Shown piece by piece: positions 26,142 to 34,347 of a stretch of 64,000 bases of DNA (within the stretch, counting starts at the first letter, position 1; every line of letters begins with the position of its first letter). The DNA comes from Agromyces tardus (GTDB lineage: Bacteria; Actinomycetota; Actinomycetes; Actinomycetales; Microbacteriaceae). A model generated the notes under the pieces. The model was not told the origin of the DNA. It did not search any database and saw only the letters and a program-made list of their open reading frames with translations. Where the stretch lies: assembly GCF_003710805.1 (NCBI RefSeq), contig NZ_RHHB01000005.1, positions 1 to 64,000 of the forward strand. Reading direction: 5' to 3'. Both the position numbers and the translations under genes were made by a program.

Positions 26142-27371
26142 TTACTTGATCGCAGCCTGCACGTCGCTGGTCAGCTTCTGCCAGGTCGCGACGGGGTCGG
26201 CACCGTTGATGATGTCGGCCTCGGCGATGCCCCAGTACTGCCACACCGAACCCATGGCGGGGATGGCGGGCATCGGAACGGCCTCGGCACCGACGGCCGC
26301 GAAGCCCTCGATGATCGGGTCGCTCGAGGCGGTCTCAGCGGCAGCCGAGAGCGCGGGAAGGACGTTGCCGGCCTTGAAGAGCTCGAGCTGCACGTCCTCG
26401 GTGCCGATGTAGTTCACGAGGAAGTCGTTCGCGGCGACCTTGTTCTTCGACTCCGAGGAGATGAAGAAGCCCTTGACGCCGGCGAACGGCGACGCGGCCT
26501 CGCCGGTCGGGCTCGGGACGGTGTCGATCGCGACGTTGATGCCGGCGTCGGTCGCGGCGCCCACGTTCCACGGGCCGGTCAGCCAGAAGGCCGCCTTGCC
26601 GTCGATGAACGCCTGCTTGGCGATGTCGCCGTCGATGTCGGTGTTGAAGACGCCGGTGCCGTTCTTGCCCTGGCTGCCGAGCCACTTCGCGAACTCCTCG
26701 CCGCCGGCGCTGCCGAGCTGGAGGTCGGTGGGGTCGTAGCCCTGGTCGTTGGTGCCGAAGACCGGAGCGCCGAAGGCGGTCTGGAACGGGTAGAGGTGGT
26801 AGGGGTTGCCCTCTGCACCCTGCTCGACGACGAACGGCTGGGTGAGGCCCGCGGCCTTGCCCTTGGCGATCATGTCGTCGAAGTTCGTGGCGGCCTCGGG
26901 GACGAGGTCGGCGTTGCGCAGCACGGCGATGTTCTCGACCGCGTAGGGAAGCATGTAGGTCGTGCCCTCGTAGGTCGACGCGTCGATCGCGACGGGGAGG
27001 TAGTCGGCGGCCGAGTCGCCGAGCTCGATCGGCGCCACGACGCCGTTGGTCGAGAGCTCGCCCAGCCAGTCGTGCGCGCCCATGGTGATGTCCGGGCCCT
27101 TGCCCGTGGGGACCTGCTGGATGAAGTCGTCCTTGATGTCGGCGTTGTCCTTGCCGACGAGGTCGACCTTGACGCCGGTCTTCTCGGTGTACGCGTCCGC
27201 TGCGCCCTGCAGCGCGTCGACACGCTCCGCGTCGACCCAGACCGTGAGCGTGCCGCCCGCGCTGTCCGTCTTGTCGGCCGCGCCGCTGCCGCCTGCGCAG
27301 CCGGCGAGGCCGAGCGTCACGACGACGGCAGCTGCGCCGGCCGCGATCAGGCCCTTCTTGTTCACCCGCAT
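26142..27371 (-). CDS. malE: Maltose/maltodextrin-binding lipoprotein MalE
   Basis: 409 residues from the ATG at 27371 (MRVNKKGLIAAG). The signal peptide ends in a lipobox (LGLAGC, Cys about residue 25), so the protein is tethered to the outer face of the membrane. The mature part has the SBP family 1 pattern, with TLTVWVDAERVDALQGAAD at the start, GKGPDITMGAHDWLGEL, YMLPYAVENIAVLRNADLV, a Trp-rich GKAAFWLTGPWNVG and a C-terminal VWQYWGIAEADI. These aromatic residues line the maltodextrin cleft in MalE homologues. It is first in the malEFG operon, and its promoter carries a LacI-type operator at -10/+1. Confidence 0.92.
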   Translation of the reverse strand: MRVNKKGLIAAGAAAVVVTLGLAGCAGGSGAADKTDSAGGTLTVWVDAERVDALQGAADAYTEKTGVKVDLVGKDNADIKDDFIQQVPTGKGPDITMGAHDWLGELSTNGVVAPIELGDSAADYLPVAIDASTYEGTTYMLPYAVENIAVLRNADLVPEAATNFDDMIAKGKAAGLTQPFVVEQGAEGNPYHLYPFQTAFGAPVFGTNDQGYDPTDLQLGSAGGEEFAKWLGSQGKNGTGVFNTDIDGDIAKQAFIDGKAAFWLTGPWNVGAATDAGINVAIDTVPSPTGEAASPFAGVKGFFISSESKNKVAANDFLVNYIGTEDVQLELFKAGNVLPALSAAAETASSDPIIEGFAAVGAEAVPMPAIPAMGSVWQYWGIAEADIINGADPVATWQKLTSDVQAAIK

Positions 27372-27501
27372 TGGTGTGCCCTTCTCAGTGTGCGTGAGAC
27401 CGGCGCCTTCGCCTGGTGAGGGAGCTGTGATCCCTGTTCCGGATGCCGGAACCGCGCACCGAGTTCGAAAGGCCGTTCTTCCGTGTGGAGTACTCGCAAT
27501 G

Positions 27502-27544
27502 TGCAAGCGATTACAGGTATACCCTGTCGCGCGCGTATTACCAA
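27502..27544 (-). promoter_or_regulatory. malE promoter with overlapping LacI-family operator
   Basis: On the minus strand, TTGGTA (27544-27539), a 17-base spacer and TATACC (27521-27516) make a sigma-A-like promoter about 130 bases before malE. Immediately downstream, at the expected start site, is TGCAAGCGATTACA (27502-27515), matching the CAAGCG core of LacI/MalR-type operators (plus-strand reading). A repressor there would block initiation. The long leader that follows shows no obvious fold. Confidence 0.65.
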
Positions 27545-27598
27545 ATATGGACTCCAGCATCGATACCGGTTCGTGACCATCGGGTAACGGCCAAGTGC

Positions 27599-27612
27599 TG
27601 CAAGCGTTTCCA
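27599..27612 (+). promoter_or_regulatory. Second LacI-family operator upstream of the GH13 gene
   Basis: TGCAAGCGTTTCCA shares TGCAAGCG with the operator at 27502, 97 bases away. It overlaps the presumed -35 (TTTCCA, 27607-27612) of a promoter with TATGGT at 27631-27636. The two sites flank the divergent promoters of malE and the glucosidase gene and could be bridged by one LacI-type regulator. Confidence 0.6.
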
Positions 27613-27643
27613 TGATGTGACGAGATGTCGTATGGTGTCCGTC

Positions 27644-29323
27644 ATGACTTCCGAGTGGTGGCGCACCGCCGCGATCTACCAGATCTACCCGCGCTCGTTC
27701 GCCGATTCCAACGGCGACGGCATCGGCGACCTCGCCGGCATCCGCTCGCGCCTGCCCGAGCTCGCGCGCCTCGGGATCGACGCGGTCTGGCTCTCGCCCT
27801 TCTACACCTCCCCGCAGCGCGACGCCGGTTACGACGTCGCCGACTACTGCGACGTCGACCCGCTCTTCGGCACCCTCGACGACTTCGATGCGATGCTCGC
27901 CGAGGCGCACCGGCTCGGGCTGCGCGTCATCATCGACCTCGTGCCGAACCACTCGTCCGACCAGCACCCGTGGTTCCAGGAGGCGCTCGCCGCCGCTCCC
28001 GGCAGCGCTGCGCGTGGCCGCTACCTGTTCCGCGAGGGCAAGGGCGAGCACGGCGAACTGCCGCCGAACAACTGGAACTCGATCTTCGGCGGTCCCGCCT
28101 GGACCCGCGTTACCGAGGCCGACGGCCGACCCGGCCAGTGGTACCTGCACCTCTTCGACAGCTCGCAGCCCGACTTCGACTGGACCAACGAGGAGGTGCG
28201 GGACGAGTTCCGCCGCATCCTGCGCTTCTGGCTCGACCGCGGCGTCGACGGCTTCCGCGTCGACGTGGCCCACGGCATGATCAAGGCCGACGGGCTGCCC
28301 GACTACACGCCGCCCGCCGACGCCGGCAGCATGGGCGGGGCCGCGTCGGCCGGTGCCGGTGTCGCGCTCGAGCCCGAGATCAGCGACGAGGGCGACGGCG
28401 CCCCGTACTGGGGCCAGGACGGCGTGCACGAGATTTACCGCGACTGGCGCAAGCTGCTCGACGAGTACCCCGGCGAGCGCATCCTCGCCGCCGAGGCATG
28501 GGTCGACCCGCTGCCGCGCGTCGCCAAGTGGGTGCGCCCCGACGAGATGCACCAGGCGTTCAACTTCGGCTACCTCGAGACGCCGTGGAGCGCGCCCGCC
28601 CTGCGCAGCGTCATCGACGACTCGATCGCCGTGTTCGGCGCGGTCGGCGCGCCCAGCACCTGGGTCCTCTCGAACCACGACGTCGTGCGTCACGCGTCGC
28701 GGCTCGCGCTCACCGCCGACAGCCTGCAGGGCCACGGCATCGGCCCGAAGAGCCCCGGCCTGCCCGACCCGGTCGTCGGCCTGCGGCGTGCGCGCGCGGC
28801 ATCCGCCCTCATGCTCGCCCTGCCCGGCTCGGCCTACCTCTATCAGGGCGAGGAGCTCGGCCTGCCCGAGGCCATCCACCTGCCCGACGACGCCCGCCAG
28901 GACCCGACGTGGGCCCGCACGAACGGCGAGCGCTACGGGCGAGACGGATGCCGCGTGCCGATCCCGTGGGAGGCCGACGCCCCCGCCTTCGGCTTCGGCC
29001 CCGCGGATGCCGCGTGGCTGCCGCAGCCCGCCGAGTGGGCCGGGCTCGCCCGCGACCGCCAGCGCGGCGTCGCCGGATCGACCCTGTCGCTCTACGAGGA
29101 CGCACTGCGCCGGCGCCGCGAGTTCGAGCTCGCCACGGGCACCGTCGAGTGGCTGCGCGGGTTCTCGCCCGACGTGGTGGCGTTCCGCAACGGACCCGTG
29201 ATCGTCGTGGCGAACACGGGCACCGAGCCGGTCGCCCTGCCCGACGGCGAGGTGCTGCTCGCGAGCGACGACGTCAGCTCGGGCACGCTCCCGGGCGACA
29301 CCACCGCCTGGCTGCGCGCCTGA
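27644..29323 (+). CDS. GH13 alpha-glucosidase (oligo-1,6/alpha-1,4-glucosidase type)
   Basis: 559 residues from the ATG at 27644 (MTSEWWRTAAIYQIYPRSF). A start at 27632 would add only four residues. All GH13 regions are present: DLVPNHSS (region I), DGFRVDVAHGM with the nucleophile Asp (II), AAEAW with the acid/base Glu (III) and LSNHDVVRHASR with the transition-state Asp (IV). The valine in GFRVDV and QIYPRSF fit alpha-glucosidases acting on short maltodextrins. No signal peptide: cytosolic breakdown of sugars brought in by MalEFG, encoded divergently. No ribosome-binding site is visible and the -10 ends 7 bases before the ATG, suggesting a leaderless message. Confidence 0.92.
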   Translation: MTSEWWRTAAIYQIYPRSFADSNGDGIGDLAGIRSRLPELARLGIDAVWLSPFYTSPQRDAGYDVADYCDVDPLFGTLDDFDAMLAEAHRLGLRVIIDLVPNHSSDQHPWFQEALAAAPGSAARGRYLFREGKGEHGELPPNNWNSIFGGPAWTRVTEADGRPGQWYLHLFDSSQPDFDWTNEEVRDEFRRILRFWLDRGVDGFRVDVAHGMIKADGLPDYTPPADAGSMGGAASAGAGVALEPEISDEGDGAPYWGQDGVHEIYRDWRKLLDEYPGERILAAEAWVDPLPRVAKWVRPDEMHQAFNFGYLETPWSAPALRSVIDDSIAVFGAVGAPSTWVLSNHDVVRHASRLALTADSLQGHGIGPKSPGLPDPVVGLRRARAASALMLALPGSAYLYQGEELGLPEAIHLPDDARQDPTWARTNGERYGRDGCRVPIPWEADAPAFGFGPADAAWLPQPAEWAGLARDRQRGVAGSTLSLYEDALRRRREFELATGTVEWLRGFSPDVVAFRNGPVIVVANTGTEPVALPDGEVLLASDDVSSGTLPGDTTAWLRA

Positions 29324-29346
29324 CGGGCCGGCGTCCCAGCGTCCGG

Positions 29347-29478
29347 CCGATCTGGTAGCGCGAAGCGCCCCCGCCGATCGAGTAGCGCGAAGCGCGTATC
29401 GAGATCCGCTCCGCCGATCGAGCAGCGCCAAGCGCCCCCGCCGATCGAGTAGCGCGAAGCGCGTATCGAGATCCGCCC
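29347..29478. repeat. REP-like palindrome cluster, family A
   Basis: Two full units (about 29373-29407 and 29440-29476) of the pattern CGAGTAGCGCGAAGCGCGTATCGAG-like sequence and two partial ones (29347-29371, 29412-29438), all in one orientation. Each full unit can fold with the stem GCGC-gaa-GCGC extended by the CGAGTA/TATCGAG flanks. Located directly after the GH13 stop in a convergent gap. Confidence 0.8.
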
Positions 29479-29546
29479 GCCCGATCCCCCGCCCGAGACG
29501 CCGGCCCCGCATCGCATCGGTCGGCGGCCTGACCGCCTCCCCCGGC

Positions 29547-29629
29547 GCACAACTCCGGATCTCGGGTCGGACGCGCCGAGACCGGCACCCGTCGAGCCGC
29601 GTGGCGGGCGCCGGCATCCGGAGTTGTGC
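29547..29629. repeat. Long inverted repeat, family C
   Basis: GCACAACTCCGGAT (29547-29560) and ATCCGGAGTTGTGC (29616-29629) are perfect 14-base inverted copies around a 55-base GC-rich centre that itself contains partial pairing. It lies between the two family A clusters. No coding frame overlaps. It is probably another dispersed palindromic repeat. Confidence 0.65.
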
Positions 29630-29758
29630 ACCTCGGCCCGGGACTGGCGCTGCCCCTGTGCCGGGGCGATGAGGAGCGGGCGGACGGCGTTTCGACGCCC
29701 TGCGCGGGGCCTGGATGCGGCCTGACGGGCCTGCTCGGCCGGCCGGGACCGGTGCAAG

Positions 29759-29888
29759 GGCCTCGATACGCGCTTCGCGCTACTCGACCATCGGACCGGT
29801 GCGAGAGGCCTCGATACGCGCTTCGCGCTACTCGACCAGCGGCGCCGCGTGCGGGCCTCGATACGCGCTTCGCGCTACTCGACCGGCG
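29759..29888. repeat. REP-like palindrome cluster, family A, three units in reverse orientation
   Basis: Three units (about 29759-29790, 29807-29838, 29854-29885) reading CCTCGATACGCGCTTCGCG and then CTACTCGACC, the reverse complement orientation of the cluster at 29347. They are separated by 15-16 unrelated bases. Together with that cluster they fill the gap between the converging GH13 and M23 peptidase genes. Confidence 0.85.
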
Positions 29889-29923
29889 GCGCTACCGGCG
29901 GCGCGGCACGCGGCCGCCTCCGC

Positions 29924-32248
29924 TCAGTTGGTGTTCTCGTAGAGCCAGACGAGCGGGTCGACCCAGTAGCCGTCCTTGCCGCCGATGCGAATCTCGAAGT
30001 GAAGGTGGGGGCCGGTGGACATGCCGGTGTCGCCGGTGTTGCCGACGATGTCGGCCACCTTGACCGTGTCGCCCACCTCGAAGCGGCGCGAGCCGTACTC
30101 CATGTGCGCGTAGACGCTCGTGATGACCTGGCCGTCGATGACGTGGTCGATCATCGTGACGACGCCGAGCGAGCCGCCGTCATCGGTCGACTCCGAGACG
30201 ACTCCGTCGGCGATGGCCTGGATCTCGGCGCCGAGGCCGGGGTTGAAGTCCTGCCCGTGGTGGTCGCTCGAGCAGCCGGCGCAGTCGCGGTAGCCGAAGC
30301 GGTCGCCGATGTGCACGCCGACCGCGAAGGGCCACTGGATCGTGCCGTTCGGGTCGTTCGTGAACGTGGCCTCGGGGCGGATGCCGGCGGCGGCGGCGTA
30401 CTCCTCGATCGTCTGCGCCTGGTACTTCTCGCGGCCGACCCCAGCGGCGGAGGCGCCGCCGGTGATGTCGACGCGCTGCCCGTCGACCGTGCCCGCCGGG
30501 CTGTTGAGCGCCATCGCCTGCACGTCCTCGGGGGTGAGGAGCGAGAGCGAGGGCACCGAGGTCGCGATGGCGAGCATTGCGGCGAAGCCCATCGCGACGA
30601 GGCTGATGGAGCGCGACACGATCGCCTTGCGAAGCGAACCGCGACGCGCCGGCGGACGCGACGCCGCGGCGCGAGCGGTGGCGGTGCGAGCGACCGCGGG
30701 CCGGAACGGCGCCAGGGGGACGTGGTGCGCGTCGTCGGGGGCGTCGAAGGCGGCGATCGAGTCGAAGACGGATGCCGCGGTGGGAACACCGGGCGCAGCC
30801 GCCGGACCAGCCTGCTCGCGGGTCGGGGCGGCGGGCGCCACGTGCGGCGCTTCGACGGCGGCGCTTCGATCGGGGCCGGACGCAGCGGGCGGGAGGGCCC
30901 GGGCGGATGCAGGAGCGACGATCGGCGCGGCGGCCACGGGCGCCAGGTTCGGGGCGGCGGCCACGGGCACGACGGCCGACACGGCCGGCGCGGCTGCCGC
31001 GGGGGCGACGGCAGCAACGCCGTCGACGTCTGGCGCATCGAAGGCGGCCAGGAGATCGAAGGCGGATGCCGCAGGCTCGACATCCGGGGCGGAGGCCGCG
31101 ACCTCGGCCTTGCGGGCCTTCCGGCCCAGACGGCCCTTCTTGGGGGCGCGGGGCTCGCGGCGACCACGACGAGCGGATGCCGCGAACTCCTCGTCTGGAA
31201 CGTCGACCACGCGCGTGGACCCGGTCTCACCGCCGGGAAGCAGCGCGACCCCGAGCAGGGCGGAGAACTCGTCGACCGGCTCGGGATCGGGATCGGGGCG
31301 CTCGGCGCCCCGGGCGCCGCGCACGGATTCGGATGAGCGCTGCTCGGTCGTGTGCTGTCGGCGCGCCCGCTCCTCGGCGGCACGCTGCAGCGCGGCCCGC
31401 TCCTCGGCGGCACGCTGCAGGGCGGCCCGCTCCTCGGCGGCGCACTGCTGCTGCTGCGCCACCCACTGCTGCTCGGCGATGCGCTCCTGCTCGGCGCGCC
31501 GCTCCGCGAGCCGCTGCTCGGCCGCGCGTCGCTCGGTCTCGCGTTGCTGCGCGACCCATTCCTGCTCGGCGACGCGTTCCTGCTCGGCACGCTGCGCGGC
31601 GAGCCGCTGCGCGGCCTCTTCTCGGACGGCACGCTGCTGTGCGGCCGCCTGCTCGGCCGCACGCTGCGCAGCCTCACGTTCCTCGGCCGCACGCTGCGCA
31701 GCCTCACGTTCCTCGGCCGCCCGCTGGGCAGCCGCCCGCTCCGCAGCCGCCCGCTCCTCGGCTACACGCGACTGCTCCGCGACGCGCTGCTGCTCGGCGG
31801 CCGCCAGTGCCTGCTCGGCAACGGCCCGGGCCAGCTCCGCCTGCTGCTCGGCGACGAGCGATTGCGCGACGCGCTGCCGGGCGAGCCACGCCTCGTGGTC
31901 GGCCTCGGGCGCACGCAGCACCCCGGCCTGCGAACCGCGGCCCTCGTCGGTCCAGGTGTCGCGGGCACGAGCGCGGGCGCCCCGGTCACGGCCCGACGGC
32001 ACCGCCGAGATCACGCTCGTCCCCGAGACGGTCGGCTTCGCCGGCGTCAGCCCCGGGAAGAGCGCGTCGAACCCGTCGGGCTCCCCGGAAACGGCGAAGG
32101 CCGAGTCGGAGTCGACTCGATGGTCGACCGGCTCGGCCCGGTGGGCGTCACGCTCGCGAATCTCCCGGCGCGTCAGGGGTCGTTCGGACCGCAGAGGAGC
32201 CTGTGTGCCTGGCGTGGGACCGTCGGGCACGAGGGGGGACTCGAGCAC
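29924..32248 (-). CDS. M23 metallopeptidase with long cytoplasmic coiled-coil region
   Basis: 774 residues from a GTG at 32248. Residues about 120-320 are an Ala/Gln/Glu/Arg coiled coil with exact internal repeats (AAQRAAEERE in tandem). Next come a basic KKGRLGRKARK stretch and a Pro/Ala/Val-rich linker, and one membrane segment near 575-595 (SISLVAMGFAAMLAIA). The C-terminal M23 domain shows both zinc motifs, HHGQDFNPG and GPHLHFEIRI. The topology predicts a large cytoplasmic N-terminus and an external peptidoglycan endopeptidase, without a signal peptide. A cell-wall hydrolase scaffolded from inside the cell, perhaps at division or tip growth, is inferred. Confidence 0.85.
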   Translation of the reverse strand: MLESPLVPDGPTPGTQAPLRSERPLTRREIRERDAHRAEPVDHRVDSDSAFAVSGEPDGFDALFPGLTPAKPTVSGTSVISAVPSGRDRGARARARDTWTDEGRGSQAGVLRAPEADHEAWLARQRVAQSLVAEQQAELARAVAEQALAAAEQQRVAEQSRVAEERAAAERAAAQRAAEEREAAQRAAEEREAAQRAAEQAAAQQRAVREEAAQRLAAQRAEQERVAEQEWVAQQRETERRAAEQRLAERRAEQERIAEQQWVAQQQQCAAEERAALQRAAEERAALQRAAEERARRQHTTEQRSSESVRGARGAERPDPDPEPVDEFSALLGVALLPGGETGSTRVVDVPDEEFAASARRGRREPRAPKKGRLGRKARKAEVAASAPDVEPAASAFDLLAAFDAPDVDGVAAVAPAAAAPAVSAVVPVAAAPNLAPVAAAPIVAPASARALPPAASGPDRSAAVEAPHVAPAAPTREQAGPAAAPGVPTAASVFDSIAAFDAPDDAHHVPLAPFRPAVARTATARAAASRPPARRGSLRKAIVSRSISLVAMGFAAMLAIATSVPSLSLLTPEDVQAMALNSPAGTVDGQRVDITGGASAAGVGREKYQAQTIEEYAAAAGIRPEATFTNDPNGTIQWPFAVGVHIGDRFGYRDCAGCSSDHHGQDFNPGLGAEIQAIADGVVSESTDDGGSLGVVTMIDHVIDGQVITSVYAHMEYGSRRFEVGDTVKVADIVGNTGDTGMSTGPHLHFEIRIGGKDGYWVDPLVWLYENTN

Positions 32249-32289
32249 GTGTTGGGGGCTTTCGGCGTCGGGGTTCGTCGGGTTGCGGA

Positions 32290-32320
32290 GAGGTGATCAC
32301 CTCGGTGGGGAGACCGAGGT
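32290..32320 (-). promoter_or_regulatory. Palindrome and hairpin in the M23 peptidase leader
   Basis: GAGGTGATCACCTC (32290-32303) is a perfect 14-base palindrome. It overlaps ACCTCGGT/ACCGAGGT (32299-32306 and 32313-32320), an eight-base stem with a six-base loop. The two structures exclude each other. They lie 42-72 bases before the GTG start. A protein operator or alternative leader folds are possible. Confidence 0.45.
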
Positions 32321-32502
32321 AACGGATCGGTAAAGCGTAACCGTTCTCGCGGGAGATCGCCACGTTGCACCGCCGGATCCGACCGATTCCGGGGGCGCTG
32401 ACGGCGGCATCCGCAGCACGCCACCGATGGTCTCCGCAGGATCCCGCGGGAATCCGCAGGATCCCGTCGGGACTCGCGCGGAATCCGACGGATTCGTGAC
32501 CC

Positions 32503-33330
32503 TCAGGCGCCCGCCTGCGCCTCGGCGATGAGCGCCGCGAGGTCGTCGTACACCGACGCCGCCGCGGCGATGAGCAGCTCCGAGCTCTCGGGCCCGCCGC
32601 CGGCACCGCCGACGATCGCGCCGGCCTCACGGGCGATGAGCGCACCCGCGGCGTGGTCCCACGGGTTCAGTCCCGACTCGTAGAAGGCGTCGAGACGGCC
32701 CGACGCGACCCAGCACAGGTCGAGGGCGGCCGATCCGATGCGGCGGATGTCGCGCACGCGCGGCAGCAGGTGCAGCAGCGCCCGGGCCTGCCGCTGCCGC
32801 TGCTCGGCGGCGTAGCCGAACCCGGTGGCGACGAGGGCGCGGGAGAGCGCGACATCCGGATTCGGGTGGATCGCCACGCCGTTGCGACGCGCACCGCCGC
32901 CGGCGCTCGCCTCGTACACCTCGCCCGAGACCGGGTTCACGACGACGCCTGCGAGCGCACGCCAATGCGCGGGGTCCGGCGGCCCCTGCACGACCGCGAC
33001 GCTCACCGACCACGCGGGGATGCCGTAGAGGAGGTTCACGGTGCCGTCGATCGGGTCGACGACCCAGTCGATGCCGCTCGTGCCGACGTGGGTGTCCTCC
33101 TCCTCGCCGAGGATCCCGTCGTCGGGCCGCGCGTCGAGGATGAGCGAGCGGATGAGCGTCTCGGTGTCGCGATCGACGGCGGTGACGACGTCGGTCGGAG
33201 TCGACTTCGTGGCCGCGATCGAGATGCCCTTCCGGCGTGCCTCGAGGGCGACTCCGGCGGCGCGCTCCGCGATGTCGCGGGCGAGGTCGAGCAGGGCGGC
33301 GGGGCTGGCGGAGGTCTCGTGCGCGGTCAT
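32503..33330 (-). CDS. Inositol monophosphatase family protein
   Basis: 275 residues from the ATG at 33330 (MTAHETSASP); longer in-frame starts upstream are not supported. The metal/phosphate motifs are all visible: ILGEEEDTHV (Glu ligands), WVVDPIDGTVNLLYGIP (the D-P-I/L-D-G-T signature) and GLNPWDHAAGALIAREAGA (W-D-x-A-A). The family removes phosphate from inositol monophosphate and relatives, using Mg2+. In Actinobacteria such enzymes feed inositol for phosphatidylinositol and mycothiol, but some act on other sugar phosphates or PAP, and the substrate is not fixed here. Cytosolic, apparently transcribed on its own. Confidence 0.9.
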   Translation of the reverse strand: MTAHETSASPAALLDLARDIAERAAGVALEARRKGISIAATKSTPTDVVTAVDRDTETLIRSLILDARPDDGILGEEEDTHVGTSGIDWVVDPIDGTVNLLYGIPAWSVSVAVVQGPPDPAHWRALAGVVVNPVSGEVYEASAGGGARRNGVAIHPNPDVALSRALVATGFGYAAEQRQRQARALLHLLPRVRDIRRIGSAALDLCWVASGRLDAFYESGLNPWDHAAGALIAREAGAIVGGAGGGPESSELLIAAAASVYDDLAALIAEAQAGA

Positions 33331-33434
33331 GACCCCAACGCTACGCCGAGGCATCCGCCCGTGACCCGGCGCGACGCTCGGCGCCCGCCCGGCACCCGCC
33401 CGGCGCACGCTCGCACGCCTGGCGGGAAACGCGC

Positions 33435-33458
33435 GAGGCCCCGGCGAACCGGGGCCTC
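33435..33458 (-). terminator. Hairpin after tRNA-Tyr
   Basis: GAGGCCCCGG and CCGGGGCCTC form a perfect ten-base stem with loop cgaa, seven bases beyond the tRNA 3' end. Only a short TTT follows on the transcribed strand. Confidence 0.65.
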
Positions 33459-33464
33459 GATCGG

Positions 33465-33546
33465 TGGCGAGTGAGGGATTCGAACCCCCGAAGTCGTAGA
33501 CAGCTGATTTACAGTCAGATCCCTTTGGCCGCTTGGGTAACTCGCC
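33465..33546 (-). tRNA. tRNA-Tyr (anticodon GUA)
   Basis: 82 nt with a long variable arm, as expected for bacterial tRNA-Tyr. Acceptor GGCGAGT pairs ACTCGCC; anticodon stem TCTGA/TCAGC encloses CTGTAAA with GUA; the T arm is GGGGGTTCGAATCCCTC. Discriminator A; CCA not fully encoded. Confidence 0.93.
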
Positions 33547-33659
33547 AGTCGCACCCGTCCGCGTTCTGCACACGACCGGGGGCCACACAAGGATACCCGC
33601 GGATGCCGCGCCGGAGAAATCGGCGCCGGGCCGGGCCGCGCGGGGCGCTCGAGCGACGC

Positions 33660-34343
33660 TCAGGTGCCGTCGTTCTCGTCGGTGGGAGGCGGCGGCTGGC
33701 GCCACCACGGGTCGACCTCGATGGGACGGGTGGGCTGCTCGCCGGTGGTCGTGGCGGTCTGCCACACCGGCCGGCGCATGGGCTGATCGAAGGGGTTCGT
33801 CTGCGGCGCCGGCTGGCGCACCGGCTCGAGGGGCCGGCCGCCGCCACGGAGTCCCGACCGCTGGATGACGCGCTGGATGGTGAGTCCGCGCTGGTCGGGC
33901 GAGCCGACGTAGCGGATCTCGCGGAGCCCCTGGTCCTGCGCGGCGGACTCGAAGATGAAGTGCCCGTAGTGGAAGATGCGGCCGATGATCGGCACGTGCA
34001 CCGAGATGTCGAGGATGCGCGCGATCGGCATCGTGGCGATGTGCTGCGACAGGATGCCGTGCACGCGGAACACCCGCATGTTGGTGATGACGAAGCGGTC
34101 CATCTGCACGCCGAGGATGCGCCAGAGCGCGTGCACGGCGATCGCGATGGATCCGAGGATCGGGATCCAGTACCAGTCCTTCGGGAAGAACCCGGTGAGC
34201 AGCAGCACGAGCAGTGACGCGCACAGTTCGAGCACCGGAAGGACGAGCGCCGCCCAGTGCTTGGTCACCTCGTCGACGATCATCTCGCCCTCGTCGGCGA
34301 TGAGATGCCGCTCGACGTGCGGGTCGAGCCCGAAGAGCGCCAT
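33660..34343 (-). CDS. Bacterial PH-domain membrane protein
   Basis: 227 residues. The N-terminus (MALFGLDPHVERHLIADEGE) leads to two close helices (ALVLPVLELCASLLVLLLTGF and YWIPILGSIAIAVHALWRIL). Then comes the bPH_2 domain with the characteristic DRFVITNMRVFRVHGILSQ and MPIARILDISVHVPIIGR, GHFIFESAAQDQGLREIRYV, and a Pro/Trp-rich cytoplasmic tail. The YdbS/YdbT-like architecture has no settled function. A 54-residue membrane protein gene lies four bases upstream on the same strand and is probably co-transcribed. Confidence 0.85.
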   Translation of the reverse strand: MALFGLDPHVERHLIADEGEMIVDEVTKHWAALVLPVLELCASLLVLLLTGFFPKDWYWIPILGSIAIAVHALWRILGVQMDRFVITNMRVFRVHGILSQHIATMPIARILDISVHVPIIGRIFHYGHFIFESAAQDQGLREIRYVGSPDQRGLTIQRVIQRSGLRGGGRPLEPVRQPAPQTNPFDQPMRRPVWQTATTTGEQPTRPIEVDPWWRQPPPPTDENDGT

Positions 34344-34347
34344 GGCG

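Noticed and set aside
29759-29888. Three regularly spaced repeats that could suggest a CRISPR array (also at 42646-42760)
   Set aside because: The intervals are only about 10-16 bases, units are palindromic with varied stems and occur in many places, and no cas gene is present.
32249-32502. c-di-AMP (ydaO) riboswitch before the M23 peptidase
   Set aside because: The conserved pieces of that RNA could not be recognised; only a palindrome and a simple hairpin are present.
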